From an uncultured Lachnospiraceae bacterium (lineage in GTDB: Bacteria; Bacillota; Clostridia; Lachnospirales; Lachnospiraceae), in NCBI GenBank assembly GCA_947589175.1, contig CANPZR010000194.1, positions 1 to 5,303 of the forward strand: 5,303 nt of DNA, written 5' to 3'. Positions 5,212 to 5,303 of the stretch are shown here, one piece after another. The notes under the pieces were generated by a model. The model saw only the letters and a program-made list of their open reading frames with translations, ran no database searches and was not told where the DNA came from. The position numbers were made by a program, and so were the translations under genes. Every line of letters starts with the position of its first letter. Position 1 is the first letter of the stretch.

Positions 5212-5303
5212 ATGATACTTATTATTGGCGGATGTTTTCAGGGGAAATTGCAATACGTCCGGGAGAATTACGGCGTCCGGGATGAGGACTGCGTCGTTGC
5301 GGA
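5212..5303 (+). CDS. P-loop-like protein, cobalamin operon, 3' truncated by window edge
   Basis: The ATG at 5212, with GGAGG at 5203-5207, opens a frame that stays open to the window end (30 complete codons). The protein begins MILIIGGCFQGKLQYVRENY. GGCFQGK at 6-12 fits a Walker A loop (G-x4-G-K) except that leucine 13 replaces the usual serine or threonine. It lies 21 bases after cobS and is probably in the same operon. The start resembles CobU-like NTPases, and clostridial cob operons often hold a second CobU-like gene here, so a role in cobalamin assembly is likely but not shown. A diverged kinase that binds nucleotide weakly is one reading. The rest of the gene is needed to name it. Confidence 0.75.
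   Translation, partial: MILIIGGCFQGKLQYVRENYGVRDEDCVVA

Overview
The window looks like a chromosomal segment from an anaerobic Firmicute of class Clostridia, most likely a Lachnospiraceae-type gut bacterium. The basis is purine-rich Shine-Dalgarno sites at every real gene, a DUF4422/GT2 surface-polysaccharide pair, a clostridial-type Rpn/PD-(D/E)XK transposase-nuclease relic, and the cobU-cobS arrangement. Family names rest on motif recognition by eye; no database search was possible.

Left part (1-2127): the end of a surface-glycan locus. A DUF4422 glycosyltransferase-like protein, cut by the left window edge, is followed after 31 bases by a family 2 glycosyltransferase that carries an extra C-terminal Rossmann-like domain. 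A 26-codon reading frame with a good ribosome binding site and a signal-peptide-like sequence sits directly behind it. A long imperfect hairpin (2129-2173) then closes the region.

Middle (2190-3800): mobile-element debris. A consensus sigma-A promoter (TTGACA, 18 bases, TATAAT) leads into an Rpn-family recombination-promoting nuclease/putative transposase gene. The gene is broken by two mutually compensating frameshifts near 2588-2614 and by one clean Trp-to-stop change at 2861. Its C-terminal 69 codons are intact and have their own strong ribosome binding site and ATG (3185), which resembles the intragenic small-protein arrangement described for E. coli rpn genes. After it come about 400 bases without an intact gene, including a roughly 30-codon scrap of an IS5-type DDE transposase.

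Right part (3745-5303): the start of a cobalamin nucleotide-loop assembly operon. A promoter with a good extended -10 precedes cobU (adenosylcobinamide kinase/guanylyltransferase), which overlaps cobS (cobalamin-5'-phosphate synthase) by 10 bases. A third gene, cut by the right edge, starts with a P-loop-like sequence. CobU makes adenosyl-GDP-cobinamide and CobS joins it to alpha-ribazole phosphate at the membrane. No cobalamin riboswitch is visible upstream. CobS carries a small in-frame 18-base tandem repeat in a hydrophilic loop.

The most unusual points are the intact internal start within the decayed rpn gene, the compensating frameshifts there, and the signal-peptide-like mini-ORF. I see no clearly new multi-gene system.
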